From assembly GCF_002954725.1 (NCBI RefSeq), contig NZ_MSCQ01000002.1, positions 707,740-741,434 of the forward strand: a DNA stretch of 33,695 nt, in the 5' to 3' direction. The first letter of the stretch is position 1. Every line of letters starts with the position of its first letter. The translations under genes and the position numbers were made by a program. The notes beneath the pieces are model-generated. The model ran no database searches. It was not told the origin of the DNA and worked only from the letters and a program-made list of their open reading frames with translations. Source of the stretch: Photobacterium phosphoreum (GTDB taxonomy: Bacteria > Pseudomonadota > Gammaproteobacteria > Enterobacterales > Vibrionaceae). Below are positions 1 to 11,100 of this stretch, in pieces.

Positions 1-2
1 CT

Positions 3-62
3 AAGCGGGGCCATAGTTATAACAACTATTTACCGCCAGTGGTGATGGAAGCAGCCGCTTAA
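3..62 (+). pseudogene. 3' end of a probable IS3-type transposase (cut by window edge)
   Basis: The window opens inside a reading frame that ends at a TAA at 60-62; only 19 residues are visible (KRGHSYNNYLPPVVMEAAA). The pattern R-x-H-S-x-x-x-Y-L-P-P-x-x-x-E resembles the tail of IS3-family DDE transposases, which usually end in an RPHSxLGYLxPxEF-like block. This is a recognition from a very short peptide, so the family call is tentative, and whether the gene is intact cannot be judged. The sequence just after it (81-100, starting TGTACAG) could be the right terminal repeat of such an element. Confidence 0.4.
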
Positions 63-325
63 TTTAAACACCTATAAAGGTGTACAGTTTTACTTGACCA
101 CTTCACTGTTCAGTCGTAGAGAGTACGGTCTCTAAACGATTTCGGGGAAAATTTGAGCTAGCGATGAAAACTAGCTCGATATTAGACAGAACCTTGTCAG
201 CTGCTTGGCAAAATAATCCATTGCGACTCAATAGCTTATCGTAGCTAACAAGTTTTGGGGCACTTTCGAGCGAGAAAGTACCACGGGGAAATGGAATAGA
301 AGGAGAAACCATTTTGCTCAAACGA
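63..325. other. Gene-poor stretch with possible IS right end
   Basis: No convincing gene is seen here. A small inverted repeat (CACCT/AGGTG, 69-82) is followed by a TGTACAGTTTTACTTGACCA stretch at 81-100 that could be an insertion-sequence terminus. A second dyad, GAGCTAG/CTAGCTC, lies around 157-177. A 72-codon minus-strand frame (103-321) has no recognisable domain and no good ribosome binding site, and I do not call it a gene. Confidence 0.3.
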
Positions 326-354
326 AAAAAAACCGCTAATTACTTAGCGGTTTT
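325..354 (-). terminator. Intrinsic terminator of tRNA-Ser
   Basis: A perfect 9-bp stem (AACCGCTAA 331-339 / TTAGCGGTT 344-352) with a 4-nt loop. Read on the minus strand it is followed by a run of eight T residues. It sits directly downstream of tRNA-Ser. Confidence 0.85.
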
Positions 355-363
355 CTTAATATT

Positions 364-454
364 TGGCGGAGAGATAGGGATTTGAACCCTAGATACGCTA
401 TAAACGTATGCTGGTTTTCAAGACCAGTGCTTTCAACCGCTCAGCCATCTCTCC
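364..454 (-). tRNA. tRNA-Ser(UGA)
   Basis: The reverse complement begins GGAGAGATGGCTGAGCGG and ends with the T arm GGTTCAAATCC and an encoded CCA. The anticodon stem CTGGT/ACCAG encloses the loop CTTGAAA, giving anticodon UGA, which reads UCA and related serine codons. A long variable arm (ATACG...CGTAT), typical of class II serine tRNAs, is present. Length is 91 nt including CCA. It appears to be a single-gene transcript, with a -10 box 11 nt upstream and a terminator about 10 nt downstream. Confidence 0.97.
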
Positions 455-465
455 ATGCGGCGTAT

Positions 466-494
466 ATTATAGAGAATAGGATTTTGTGTAAAGC
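466..494 (-). promoter_or_regulatory. Promoter of tRNA-Ser
   Basis: On the minus strand a perfect TATAAT -10 box lies at 471-466, 11 nt before the first base of the tRNA. The -35 element is less certain: GCTTTA (17-nt spacing) or TTTACA (15-nt spacing) within 487-494. Confidence 0.6.
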
Positions 495-627
495 ACTTAT
501 TCCCAAAAGGAATCCGACAGCACAATTATCACACTAAACATGTCTATATTGTGTGTTTTATCGTACAGTTAATCTTAAATCAGGGCGCTATCATTCGTGA
601 TCACGTTACAATGTCAAGGAGGGGATA

Positions 628-1335
628 ATGAAAGCATTAGTTGTTGGAGGCTCTGGAGGGATTGGGTTAGCGGTTATCAAGCAATTATTACACCTCAAAC
701 CTCACAGTCAAATCCACGCAACCTACTTTCGCCACCAGCCAGATTACCACCACCCACAATTGCATTGGCATCAGATTGATATCACCGTAGAAACTGATAT
801 TGCTAAACTTGCTGCCCAACTTATCCAGCTTGATATTGTAATCAATGCTGTCGGTATGCTTCATACTGCTGAACATTTACCTGAAAAATCGATTCAACAC
901 TTTGATGTGGATTTTTTTCAGACCAATATTCAAACCAATACGTTACCGACGCTGTTGCTTGCCAAACACTTTATGTCACCATTAAAAGCCTCTCGCCGCA
1001 GTTACTTTGTTACGGTATCAGCGAAAGTAGGCAGCATTGAAGATAATAAATTAGGCGGATGGATCAGCTATCGTAGCTCTAAAGCCGCACTGAATATGGC
1101 AATTAAAACCATTAGTATTGAATGGCGAACTAAACTTCCCCATTGTTGCGTTCTTGCCTTTCATCCTGGTACCACCGCAAGCTCACTCTCTAAACCATTC
1201 CAACGTAATGTCGCGCTACATAAATTATTTACGCCTGAATATACCGCGCAATGCTTATTGAATTTATTAGCAACACTCACACCACAAAATACAGGGAAAT
1301 TTCTGAGTTATGACGGCAGCACTATTCCTTGGTGA
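628..1335 (+). CDS. Short-chain dehydrogenase/reductase (SDR), CsgA/C-factor type
   Basis: A 235-residue classical SDR and therefore probably a cytoplasmic NAD(P)-dependent oxidoreductase; the substrate is unknown. The N-terminal GGSGGIG (residues 7-13) is the dinucleotide-binding glycine motif. NAVG at 73-76 matches the NNAG motif. The catalytic triad is visible as Ser131, Tyr148 and Lys152 (YRSSK). The start is supported by an AAGGAGG sequence at 616-622, five bases upstream of the ATG. Length is usual for the family. The style resembles C-factor-like SDRs (myxobacterial CsgA relatives), but that sub-family does not fix a reaction. It is followed on the same strand by an exporter gene after about 160 bp, so co-transcription is possible but not shown. 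Confidence 0.9.
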   Translation: MKALVVGGSGGIGLAVIKQLLHLKPHSQIHATYFRHQPDYHHPQLHWHQIDITVETDIAKLAAQLIQLDIVINAVGMLHTAEHLPEKSIQHFDVDFFQTNIQTNTLPTLLLAKHFMSPLKASRRSYFVTVSAKVGSIEDNKLGGWISYRSSKAALNMAIKTISIEWRTKLPHCCVLAFHPGTTASSLSKPFQRNVALHKLFTPEYTAQCLLNLLATLTPQNTGKFLSYDGSTIPW

Positions 1336-1499
1336 CAAGTTACAAATCTAAATAATGTTAATAACACACATATTATATTATTATACATACTGCTCAATTC
1401 ATCATAATATACAGGCTTATTAATGCTGTTGCTTACACAATTAAACGTCTAAACGTCAACTAGCACCACACTCTCACCTTGTTTATTTCGGTAGGTATA

Positions 1500-2384
1500 A
1501 TGAAAAACCGTTCGGTAGGCTTTGCAATGACTATTTTAATTATTGGTAATTTAGTCGCTGTATTTTCTGATGCACTCATTAAAACCATGGGTAAAGATGC
1601 GGCAGTGTTTCAATTTGTGTTTTTCCGTCAATTATCAGCTGTGATTATTTTACTGCCCTTTTGCTTACGTGCGACCAAAGAAAGCTTTTTTGTGGGTTTA
1701 AAGTGGCACTTTGTACGGGCTCATGTATGGTTATTAGGTGCGGTATTTATGGTAATTTCATTGAGCACCCTGCCTTTAGCAACCGCTAATGCTATTTTCT
1801 ATGCCGCTCCCTTGATCATGCTTCCGTTAGCGATGCTTGTTTACGGTGAAAAACTCAGTCGTCCTTCTATTGCCGCAGGGATCATTGGCTTTGCTGGTGT
1901 TTTAGTTATTGTGCGTCCAACAGATATTAGCTGGGCGGCTTTTGGGGCATTAGTGGTCGCATTCACTATTGCAGTAAACAACCTCTTTATTCGTAAACTA
2001 CCAACCCAACAAAGTGTTGCCCAAACATTATTACTGACCAATTTAATCGGCATGCCAGCATCACTGGCGTTAGCGCTATGGGAAAATAAACCATGGGATT
2101 GGTCACCGCTAATTACGGCATCAGGTTCTAGTGCCTTAATTTTAGTGTATGCCGCCACATGTGTGGTTGCCTATCGAGCAGCAGAAAGTAATAAAATTGC
2201 CAGTGCTGAATACAGTGGTTTAATTGGCGCGGTGATCGTAGGTTATTTATTGTTTAACGAAGTGCCTGATGTCACAACCTTAATGGGTACAGTAATGATC
2301 ATCGCACCATTATTATGGCTGGCAAAAGTCGAAAGAAAACAACATAAAAAAGATTCGATTCAAGCGATTGCTGTTAACGAATAA
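1500..2384 (+). CDS. EamA-family (DMT superfamily) inner-membrane transporter
   Basis: A 294-residue protein with about ten hydrophobic segments arranged as two EamA repeats (roughly residues 5-135 and 145-285), the fold of drug/metabolite transporters such as RhaT- and YedA-like exporters. Typical features are the first-repeat end GIIGFAGVLVIVRP and the second-repeat SAEYSGLIGAVIVGYLLFNEVP with its Glu. The frame is open from a TTG at 1479, but the ATG at 1500 preceded by a GGTAGG stretch gives the normal family N-terminus and is preferred. Substrate cannot be predicted from sequence. It is transcribed like the SDR upstream and the small unknown gene downstream, with separate intergenic spacers. 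Confidence 0.88.
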   Translation: MKNRSVGFAMTILIIGNLVAVFSDALIKTMGKDAAVFQFVFFRQLSAVIILLPFCLRATKESFFVGLKWHFVRAHVWLLGAVFMVISLSTLPLATANAIFYAAPLIMLPLAMLVYGEKLSRPSIAAGIIGFAGVLVIVRPTDISWAAFGALVVAFTIAVNNLFIRKLPTQQSVAQTLLLTNLIGMPASLALALWENKPWDWSPLITASGSSALILVYAATCVVAYRAAESNKIASAEYSGLIGAVIVGYLLFNEVPDVTTLMGTVMIIAPLLWLAKVERKQHKKDSIQAIAVNE

Positions 2385-2494
2385 TAAAATCTTTCATTGC
2401 AGAACTTCCTACAGACAAGGATTCAAACTCGGAATATGCTATTTTTAGCTACTAACAATATGTAACTTAACGCTTATTACATAGGATATTCGTG

Positions 2495-2749
2495 ATGAAA
2501 AAAGCACTTAAAATTAATAATATTTATATCAATATGGAAACCATTGTCGCCTTTGATTTGAACTATAAAATTGATGGTAATCGCGCCCTCTATTTGCTTA
2601 CTAATAGTACTGAATTGCCTTTTTTAGAAATTGAAGAAAACGATATAGCAACCAGTGAATGTACTGATTATCAAGCACAAAAAGTCATATCAAGCGAATA
2701 CAATCGTATTAAACGTGAGTTATGCGTTTATATGGGCGTTGTCCTTTAA
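2495..2749 (+). CDS. Small hypothetical protein, 84 residues
   Basis: I do not recognise this family. The ATG at 2495 follows an AGGA sequence (2483-2486) with 8-nt spacing; an alternative GTG lies just before it at 2492. The product is soluble-looking and acidic in the middle (EIEEND), with a basic segment near the end (NRIKREL) and no signal peptide or membrane segment. Codon use resembles its neighbours and the frame ends immediately before a strong terminator, both of which support a real gene. Function unknown. Confidence 0.65.
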   Translation: MKKALKINNIYINMETIVAFDLNYKIDGNRALYLLTNSTELPFLEIEENDIATSECTDYQAQKVISSEYNRIKRELCVYMGVVL

Positions 2750-2751
2750 AC

Positions 2752-2785
2752 AAAAAAGCGATAACCGTCAGGCTATCGCTTTTTT
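2752..2785. terminator. Bidirectional intrinsic terminator
   Basis: A perfect 12-bp stem (AAAAAAGCGATA 2752-2763 / TATCGCTTTTTT 2774-2785) with a 10-nt loop. It lies between convergent genes (small unknown on plus, amidohydrolase on minus) and carries T-runs in both directions. Confidence 0.9.
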
Positions 2786-2822
2786 AATACCGCTTAGATT
2801 GTTAATGGTGCATTAGAGACAA

Positions 2823-3866
2823 TTACACTAATGCTTTATTAAATCCATCTAACACAGCAACAGTATTATGACCTAAATCATCTACCGCATAACCACCTTC
2901 AAAAACAAACAAGGTTGGAATATTTAATAAACCAATCATCCAGCCAACGTTTTTATAATCATCACGCAGCAGCTTGAAATAACTAATAGGATCATCGGCA
3001 AAAGTATCCATACCTAATGAAATTACTAACGCCTCAGGTTGATACTCTTTGATCCGCGCTAACGCTGCAGCTAATACCGGCTCATACACCGACCAATCGG
3101 TTGTATTAAGCGGTAACGGTAAATTGAGATTAAAACCAAGCCCCTCACCTTCACCTTCTTCATCTGCAAAGCCAAGATAATGCGGGTAATCGTAATCAGG
3201 ATCACCATGAATCGAAGCAAATAACACATCGCTGCGATCATAGAAAATACTTTGAGTACCGTTACCATGGTGGTAATCAATATCCAGTATTGCAACGCGC
3301 TTCGCACCTTGACGAATAAAGCTTTCAGCTGCAATTGCAGCGTTGTTAGCATAACAATAACCGCCCATTAAATCAGGCGCAGCATGGTGACCCGGCGGAC
3401 GACATAACGCAAATGCGGCATGTTCACCTTGCTTAATTAAATCAACACCAGTTAATGCACATTCAGTCGCAGCAACAATCGCTTTCCAAGAACCCGCCGT
3501 GATCGCAGCAGTCATATCGAAACTGTAGTAGCCTAAACGCCCTTCGATATCTTTTGGAATACGATTACGTAGATGGCGCGCAGGTGCAAAACAGTATGGT
3601 GACGCATCATGCACATCACCAAACGCTTCAACCCATTGATCCCAACAACTGGCGAGAAAATCAACGTAATCATCCGTGTGTACCCAACGCATCGGTGCAT
3701 CACCGTAGCTATTAGGTTCTACCATCGTAAAACCACCATGACTATTAAGCGCATTAAGCACCATGTCAGCACGCTCTGGTTTTTCAAAACATGGCGTCGC
3801 TTCACCATTTAAAAATTCAAAACGTACATGATGTAAACGTTGTTTTTCAGTGTAGATAACTTTCAT
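2823..3866 (-). CDS. Acetylpolyamine amidohydrolase (class II HDAC-like deacetylase)
   Basis: A 347-residue zinc deacetylase that by family removes acetyl groups from acetylputrescine, acetylspermidine or acetylcadaverine. It closely follows, from memory, the Mycoplana ramosa acetylpolyamine amidohydrolase: the tandem catalytic histidines in CRPPGHH (160-161), zinc ligands Asp197 and His199 (DIDYHHGNG) and Asp287 (LGMDTF), the active-site Tyr326 (EGGYAV) and the IPKDIEGRLGYY loop (103-114). Length matches the family. The ATG at 3866-3864 shares one base with the TAA of the upstream binding-protein gene (TAATG), implying translational coupling; a TTG seven codons earlier is less likely. The pairing with a polyamine-type binding protein strengthens the substrate assignment over generic histone-deacetylase naming. 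Probably cytoplasmic, as no signal peptide is seen. Confidence 0.92.
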   Translation of the reverse strand: MKVIYTEKQRLHHVRFEFLNGEATPCFEKPERADMVLNALNSHGGFTMVEPNSYGDAPMRWVHTDDYVDFLASCWDQWVEAFGDVHDASPYCFAPARHLRNRIPKDIEGRLGYYSFDMTAAITAGSWKAIVAATECALTGVDLIKQGEHAAFALCRPPGHHAAPDLMGGYCYANNAAIAAESFIRQGAKRVAILDIDYHHGNGTQSIFYDRSDVLFASIHGDPDYDYPHYLGFADEEGEGEGLGFNLNLPLPLNTTDWSVYEPVLAAALARIKEYQPEALVISLGMDTFADDPISYFKLLRDDYKNVGWMIGLLNIPTLFVFEGGYAVDDLGHNTVAVLDGFNKALV

Positions 3867-4897
3867 TATTTCTTCAGCTCCATCCAATAGCGTTGGTAAA
3901 TGGCTGTCGCTTCACCAACATCAGCCAAAAATTGACCTTGTTGCTTAATCGCTTTGGTTGGGAAAATAATGTCACTGTTACGAATATTATCAGGGAGATT
4001 GTTTAATGCGGCCAAATTAGGGGTCGCGTAACCAATTTCAGTCACAATTTTGGCTTGGTTTTCTGGCTTTAATAAGAAATTAATAAACTGATACGCAGCA
4101 TCTTTGTGCTCACTCGCAGCAGGGATCACCATGTTATCCATCCAGAAGATAGTACCTTCTTGTGGATAAGCAAATTTAAGGGCTGGATTTTCATTTGCTG
4201 CACGTACAGCAGTGCCATTCCATTGCATACCAACAGAAACTTCACCAGCAATGTAGGGAATATGTGGCGCATCTGAATTAAAGACTGCGACATTCGGCAT
4301 TAAGCTTGTAAGGGTTTCGTAAGCTTGTTTAATTTCTGCTTCATCGCGACTGTTAACACTATGGCCATTCATGATCAGTGCCATACCAAACACATCACGA
4401 GGATCGTCGGTTAATAGCACATTACCTTTAAACTCAGGCTTCCATAAATCTTTCCACTGAGTTACTTGCTTACCATCAACCACATCACTGTCATAACCTA
4501 GCGCCGTACTGCCCCACAAATAAGGGATAGAATATTGGTTATTAGGATCAAACGGCTGATTTAAAATCGTAGTATCTAACTGAGAAAAAGCCGTTATTTT
4601 ACTATGGTCTAATTTCGCTAATAAGCCTTCATTCGCCATTTTAGAAACATAGTAGGTTGATGGGAATACCAAATCATACCCTTTACCGTCGATCATTTTG
4701 ATCTTGGTATACATCGTTTCATTACTTTCAAACGTTGAATAGTTAACCTTGATATCAGTTTCTTTAGTAAATTGTGTCAGTAGTTCTGCAGGAAGATACT
4801 CTGACCAATTATAAATATTTAATGTGGTATCAGCGAAGGCTGGTTGGGCAACGAAAGAGCTAAGTAAAAGCGATGCAAGTAGATTCTTTTTAAACAT
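3866..4897 (-). CDS. PotD/PotF-like periplasmic polyamine-binding protein
   Basis: A 343-residue extracellular solute-binding protein. Residues 1-22 form a signal peptide (MFKKNLLASL... ending AFA, then DTT). The mature start LNIYNWSEYLP and the later YSTFESNETMYTKIK and YDLVFPSTYYV are hallmarks of PotD/PotF spermidine/putrescine receptors. The ATG at 4897 is preceded by AGGTGA; an upstream TTG at 4912 is less likely. No potA, potB or potC gene lies beside it, so it either feeds a transporter encoded elsewhere or acts as a sensor. Its stop codon overlaps the start of the acetylpolyamine amidohydrolase, suggesting that acetylated polyamines are the ligand. That ligand assignment is inferred, not shown. 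Confidence 0.9.
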   Translation of the reverse strand: MFKKNLLASLLLSSFVAQPAFADTTLNIYNWSEYLPAELLTQFTKETDIKVNYSTFESNETMYTKIKMIDGKGYDLVFPSTYYVSKMANEGLLAKLDHSKITAFSQLDTTILNQPFDPNNQYSIPYLWGSTALGYDSDVVDGKQVTQWKDLWKPEFKGNVLLTDDPRDVFGMALIMNGHSVNSRDEAEIKQAYETLTSLMPNVAVFNSDAPHIPYIAGEVSVGMQWNGTAVRAANENPALKFAYPQEGTIFWMDNMVIPAASEHKDAAYQFINFLLKPENQAKIVTEIGYATPNLAALNNLPDNIRNSDIIFPTKAIKQQGQFLADVGEATAIYQRYWMELKK

Positions 4898-5047
4898 TTC
4901 ACCTATTACCAATATTCATATAAAGCTCGATATAAGCTTTGATTATTGACAATACCATAAATATTTTTAGTCAGTCATTTAGAAATTGTATGCAAATGCT
5001 ACAGCTATACATTTTCGCACATAACGATGATATCACCACAACTAATC

Positions 5048-5057
5048 TGTCGCGACA
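5048..5057. promoter_or_regulatory. Perfect 10-bp palindrome TGTCGCGACA
   Basis: It lies in the 207-bp gap between the end of the giant secreted-protein gene and the PotD-like gene, about 150 bp upstream of the latter's start. It is unusually GC-rich for this spacer and could be an operator; no regulator is identified. Confidence 0.25.
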
Positions 5058-5104
5058 AACCGACGTTAAACGATGCAACACCCTCCCTCTCAATATAAAT
5101 TAAA

Positions 5105-8100
5105 TCATTGAATAGTAACTCTATAAACTACAAATCCAGACTCTCCACCCGCTAAACTACCACTTAATTCCCAAGTTATATTACCTTCATATCCAGCCAT
5201 ATTTGTGCCATCTTTTGTCACAACGTTACATATTAATGAAGCTGGCATTAGGCTATTACTGCACAGTACAGGTTGTTCCAGCAGGGTAAATATCGGTGTA
5301 TTATCAAATACTTTCACATCTGTTATTGGTGCGTTACTGGTATTACTAAAACTAACAACATACTCCAGAACATCACCTGGTTGCGCATCATTACTGGTTA
5401 TTATCGCACCATTTTGAGTGATATTTCGGACTGTTTTACTAAGCGTTAACTCACCCGCACCACTAAAGGTTGCTCTTACGGTATCTTTATCTAATACAGA
5501 TCGCGTGATTCCATGGCCAGTATTTGTGCTATCGGAGAACGTCATATTGGCCTCAATATCGTAATGATACTGACCATTCATCGGCACATTGCTCGGTACA
5601 AACACTTTACTTAATAAACACACCGCACTATTACCAATAACCGCAATAGGCGCAGTTATTTGAGCGTCTATACCATCGATAATGCCATTACAGTCATCAT
5701 CACGATACAAAGTTGAGTTCCAACTGCTATTGGCTGGCGATGCACTTAAATTGATGATAGAAAAAGCGACACTACCCGCGGTGGCAGCTGTAAATTTATG
5801 TGGCAAGAGAACTGATTTTCCCGGTGTCACGTCATGGAAGTTATCAGGTTCCATTCTTGGCTCTTTAACTTTACCAAAATTAAGAGCAAAGACTTCATCC
5901 CCTGCGTTAGCATTAATGGCAATTTGACTATCAATTACACTAGCACTTGTCGCTTGTGACGTACTACTCATATCGGCTTCACTAATATCAATCCACTCCG
6001 CTTGTTTCACCACATCTAGCAATAAATCTTTAGTTGAGAAATCTACCCCAAGCACAAATTTATAACGGCCGTCGCCAGAAGTGACTTCCGTCGCTATAAC
6101 ATCGCCGATACTATAGCCAGTTACCCCTGACTCATTTAACGTCACAGTAACCGTGAAATTACCTAACCCAATCTCAGTACCTTGTTGAATACCATCATGA
6201 GCAGCGTTTGCACCACCAACACCATTATCTTCAAAGACTAATCCATTAAGTACAATACGATTAAGAAGCTCAAACCAATGATCTTCAACTTCACCGTTAG
6301 ACGCTGAACCTGAGAATGTATTACAGCTATTGATGGCTGAACATAACCGTACTCGCATTACGGTATAACCATTAAATCCCTCAGCACTGGCAGCATCCAA
6401 GGTGATCGCAATATTATTAATCCCCGTTACGACTGGCTCATCATCAATAAGAAACTCATTGATATCGGTAAAGACACCATTATTGTTTAAATCAACCCAG
6501 ATACTCACAAAGCCACTACCTACAACATCGAGAGCTAGATTGGTGCTTGTTTCGACCACAATCTGATTGGGTATAGTTAGGTCTTCATCATTTTGACCAT
6601 TGGTGTCATCCCCTGATGCATCAGCGGTGAACCATTGGCCAAATTCTGGATCCCAACGGTTACCTAAATAAAGATCAGCACTACCATCAACGGCACTGTC
6701 CCAGTAAGCATGACTGGCTTCACCATATGTATCAGCAGCATCACCATAATCGGTAGAATCGTAACACCCAGCACCATCATTACCTTGCAAACTGCCTCGA
6801 TCAGATGCCGTCACATACTCAACGTCATTGGTGATCACGTTAACGCGGTAAACCACAGCACGATCATTGAGATCAATGGTGCCATTATTATCGCTATCAT
6901 GGTTACCACCATTGGTAATAGCATACAAACTGATACCGTTATCCATCACTAATGCGCCTGCTTGTAGCTTGAGATTGGCATCAAGTGTTGGCTCAGCGCC
7001 AAAGTATGTTAATAGCTGTGATGTTATCGCACCAGTGGTTAAATCAATCTGATAAAGCGCATCACCATTTAAATCGAGAACGTAACCATTCCCTGATTGA
7101 CTGCTAATGGCTAAATCAGCACCCACATCGATTGGCCCGCCACCAATAGAACCGCCCATTACACCGATACTTAATGGTATGGTGGTAAAGGTTTGTGTTG
7201 CTAAGTTAACTTTAACCAAAGAATCCCAAGAAGTACGCCAGATAATCAGATAATTACCATCTATCGTCACATCGCCTGCGGTGGGTGAACTTAGGGTTGT
7301 TGACGTTGCTGATGTGGTTGAATAACCACTATTACGCAGTGAATCACCCGCGCTAAAGCCAAAGGTTTCACCATCTTGAAGGCGACGAATAGTGGCCGAA
7401 GACTCAGCACGTATTTCCCCTAAATCAATAAAGCTGGTGCCTGTTTTATCCGTCACAAATAAATGATGAATACGCTCAGATTGAGACATATCGGTAAAAG
7501 TACCGTAAATTAATCCATCAACACGGTTAAAACCGATAGCGTTCAAATTGGCAATATTAGTCTGATTTGTGATCGCAACAGGATCAATAATATTGGAGAA
7601 TGTAACCGGATTACTTGGCACATCTAATGAAGTGTAAGTATAAGTACTGCTACTCACTGGACGAATGGTTTGTAAAATACTGTCACACTGATTGTTCCCC
7701 ACCAGATCAGAAATTAATATGCGATAGTCTTCAACCTCACCATCATTGGCGCGTCCGACAGGACTATTACAATCAACATCGCTACATAGACGAATACGTA
7801 AGTAGCTATAACCAACAACCGCACTATTAGGGATCAGCACATTGTAATTATTGTTACCTATATTCGCACTTGCATCACTAATGATTTGTTCCCCTGAATC
7901 ATCCCAATCACCATCAAGGTTTAGGTCTAACCAGCCGTAAAGACGTTGCCCAGTTCCCAAACGCGCACCATCTTCAACAACATTGATATTTATCGCTACG
8001 TTTTGGCCTTTATTAGCAATAAATGGCACAGTAACACCATCTTCATCAGCAATATTATGATTGTTATCAGCGGTAGCATGAATATTTTGCAGATCACCAA

Positions 8101-11100
8101 GATCAGCATCCCACAAATTACCTAACCGTAAGTCAATAAAGCCATTGTCATCACTGTCTACCTGCACATGGTGAGCACCATTGTGGTCATATTGAGTGGT
8201 ATAATCATTGATTGCGGTACCGGTAGTTGTATCAACAGCATCACCAAAATCAGACCCTAGAACATTTGGCGCATCGGTAAAACAGCCTTTTTGAAGGTTA
8301 TAGCCATCTCCAGTACTACCCGTGAAACCAAACCGCACCATGTTATTACCAATGTCGGTGCGAATATCTCGCGTAAACTGGCCAATCATGACGCCATCCA
8401 TGTAATAGGTAAATTGATTGGTAGTGGGATCCCATTCAAATTGTGCGATATGGTAACGCCCATCTTCTAACTCGCCACCAGCAACAGACGTTGCTGCAAT
8501 TAAGGTATTGGCAGTACTTGGCGTATAAACATCACCATTTAGGTAAACACCTGTGTGATCAATATATTGCCCGCCGATAGCATCATCGGTTGCGCCAATA
8601 AAGGTATTATCAAAGGTATCAAATTCAAACACGACTGATGGCGATACAGGTGTTGCACCAAAAATATCACCAACACCGAGCCCACCACCAAAAGAGCCGA
8701 CGGCATTTAAATCACGCGAGTCTGCAGAAAGCACAAAAGTCATGCCATCAGCGCCACTTTCAATACCGTTAGGACAACCGGTATTACAAGTTCTATCACC
8801 TAAATACACGGCTAATTCAGCATACATTGGTTGGTTTAAATCAATGTAATCGTAGCTCCATAAATACCCTTGCTGATTAGTTTGCGCTTCGGTAACAACA
8901 TATTCGCCATTAGCCGCTAAATAAGAATCACCTCCTTCATAAACGACAGGAGAGTCACACGTGTTTGGTTGGATCACATTGGTGATATTGGGTGTCACGG
9001 TATCAGTATCATCTTCACCGTTATTAAACCCATTATTTGGCGTAGAGTCGGTATCATTGATCGACGTTTCACTGATTTCACCACTGATCGCAGGGGCTGA
9101 CAAAGATTGCGGTGTAAGGCGGATCACGGCGTAATCGTTAAATCCGAGACCAATAGCACCAAGATCTAACTCACCTGTTGCAGGATCATACATGGTGGTT
9201 GGCGTTTCACCATCACCTTCATACGCCCTAACAAAGCTGTAACCAGCAGGAATAGGCAGTGTCACTTTGGTGTTTAACGCGATGGTCGCGCCGTTATTTT
9301 CAACCTTTACTGCCACATTAAATGGAATACCCAGAGTAACGTTCACTCCCGGCTCTAACTCTAACGTTAGTTCCAAATCACCAGGGGGTTTCAATGATAT
9401 TTGATGATCTTCAACCTCACCGTCACCAGTACTACCCGTTGGACTATCACAGCTTTCGCCACTTGAACAAACACGTAAACGTACAAAAGTATCTTGGATT
9501 TCAATATCAGCAGGGACGGTAAAATTTAACGTGCTATTACCAGAAGCACTGACGGCAACGGTAGCCCTTTCGTCATTATCAAACGTACCGCTAAGGTCGA
9601 AATCAATCCAACCATATAGGTTATCATTACCTGACGATACAACAGGTACTGACAGGGGCAGCGTATTACCACCCGATAAGACTGTTGTTATTGATGGCTG
9701 AATAAATCCATCCTCATCATCGGGTGTTAGACCATTGTTATCATCCCCATCAGCGATTGTTGTAGGTTGTCCATCATTTTCATTGTCAGGAGAATTACTG
9801 CCTAAGTAAGGTAAACCAATATCCGTTTGATGCCGTGGCCCATTACTAGTTAAATCGGTACCGTATGTATTGGGTGAATCAGCAAAATCTGTCGGAACAG
9901 GCGCATAACGACAACGTGCGCCATCGTTTCCACTTGCGGATTGACCATTGGTTAAAAACGTTGCATCAACTAACGTTGATGATGGAGCTGATAAATTTGA
10001 AAGATCAAATCGCCACAACGCACCAGTATTATTATTTGAGGCATACATGAAGCCCATATTATCGAAATATACGGCGCCAACAGCACTACTTGTTGTCATA
10101 TTGCTTTGACCAACATTGGTAACGGCAACACTATAAGTATTGGTAGATCGATCAATGGTTAAATCGAATTTATATAGCTTTTTATTACCTGTTACCCCCC
10201 ACGCCGTTGAGGTATCAAGTGGGTGAATAGCTATATCACCCAGAGAAATATTGGTTTGAGCAGAACGCCCTAAATATTGTCCGTATGTTTCAGAGTTAGG
10301 GTTTACATCTATAAAGTAAAAACGTCGTCCATCCGTTCCCCCTGAGACGAGCACAAGAATATCGTCATCTGTCACATCACCCGCTGGAAAACTGATCCCA
10401 TTAATCTCAGGCACATTCAATTTTAAAATACGTTGATGAAGACGATCAAAAGCAACAATATCAGAATTTGTTGAACCGCCAGTTGGATACACTCCCCATA
10501 ATATATTTTGCGCCACACTGTAACCAATACCATTATATGCAGGCGAATGTGACGAACCTAATTGAGTTTCAGATGCTGTTACAAGATTCACCTGATACAA
10601 TTTTCGAGGTGTGTCTTTGGTTAAATACGCACTGGTATCACAGGTTGGGAAGGTATTATTAATAACAACATCGCCGAAGTTCACATCGCTTACCACACCG
10701 GCAGTAATAGTGACGATATTCGGTGTTGATGAGATATGTGTAGAGGGGTCGCCCACCGTACCACCACCGCTTGTTCCTGTAACAGGATCAACCGTCGATT
10801 GCGTTGGAGGACAAGTAGGAGAAGCAATATTGGTTTCATTTATGGCTTCATAAACTTGATAAGTGCCTGTCGTTGGAAGCGATATTGAATAGGCACCTGT
10901 TGTAGGATCTGCATTAGCGGCATAACACTGTCCAGACGTTGTATTATAAGCCACAACAGGAACTGTTATTCCCAGACCTGCCTCACTGCCATCTTTGACG
11001 CCATTTGCCGAAGTCCCCCCGCCGCTACCATCATCATTAAAAACAAAGCCAGAAATAGAAGGAGGCGGATCAAATGTATAAGTACACGTAACATCGTCAC

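Noticed and set aside
103..321. 72-codon minus-strand frame near the left edge
   Set aside because: No recognisable domain, no good ribosome site, and it overlaps probable insertion-sequence border DNA.
8697..9061. Asp/Asn-rich coding repeats in the giant gene as a tandem DNA repeat
   Set aside because: They are scattered calcium-loop-like motifs belonging to different domains, not a tandem nucleotide repeat.
5205..10853. Several 60-81-codon plus-strand frames inside the giant gene
   Set aside because: They are antisense shadows of a long, domain-rich coding frame and show no domains of their own.
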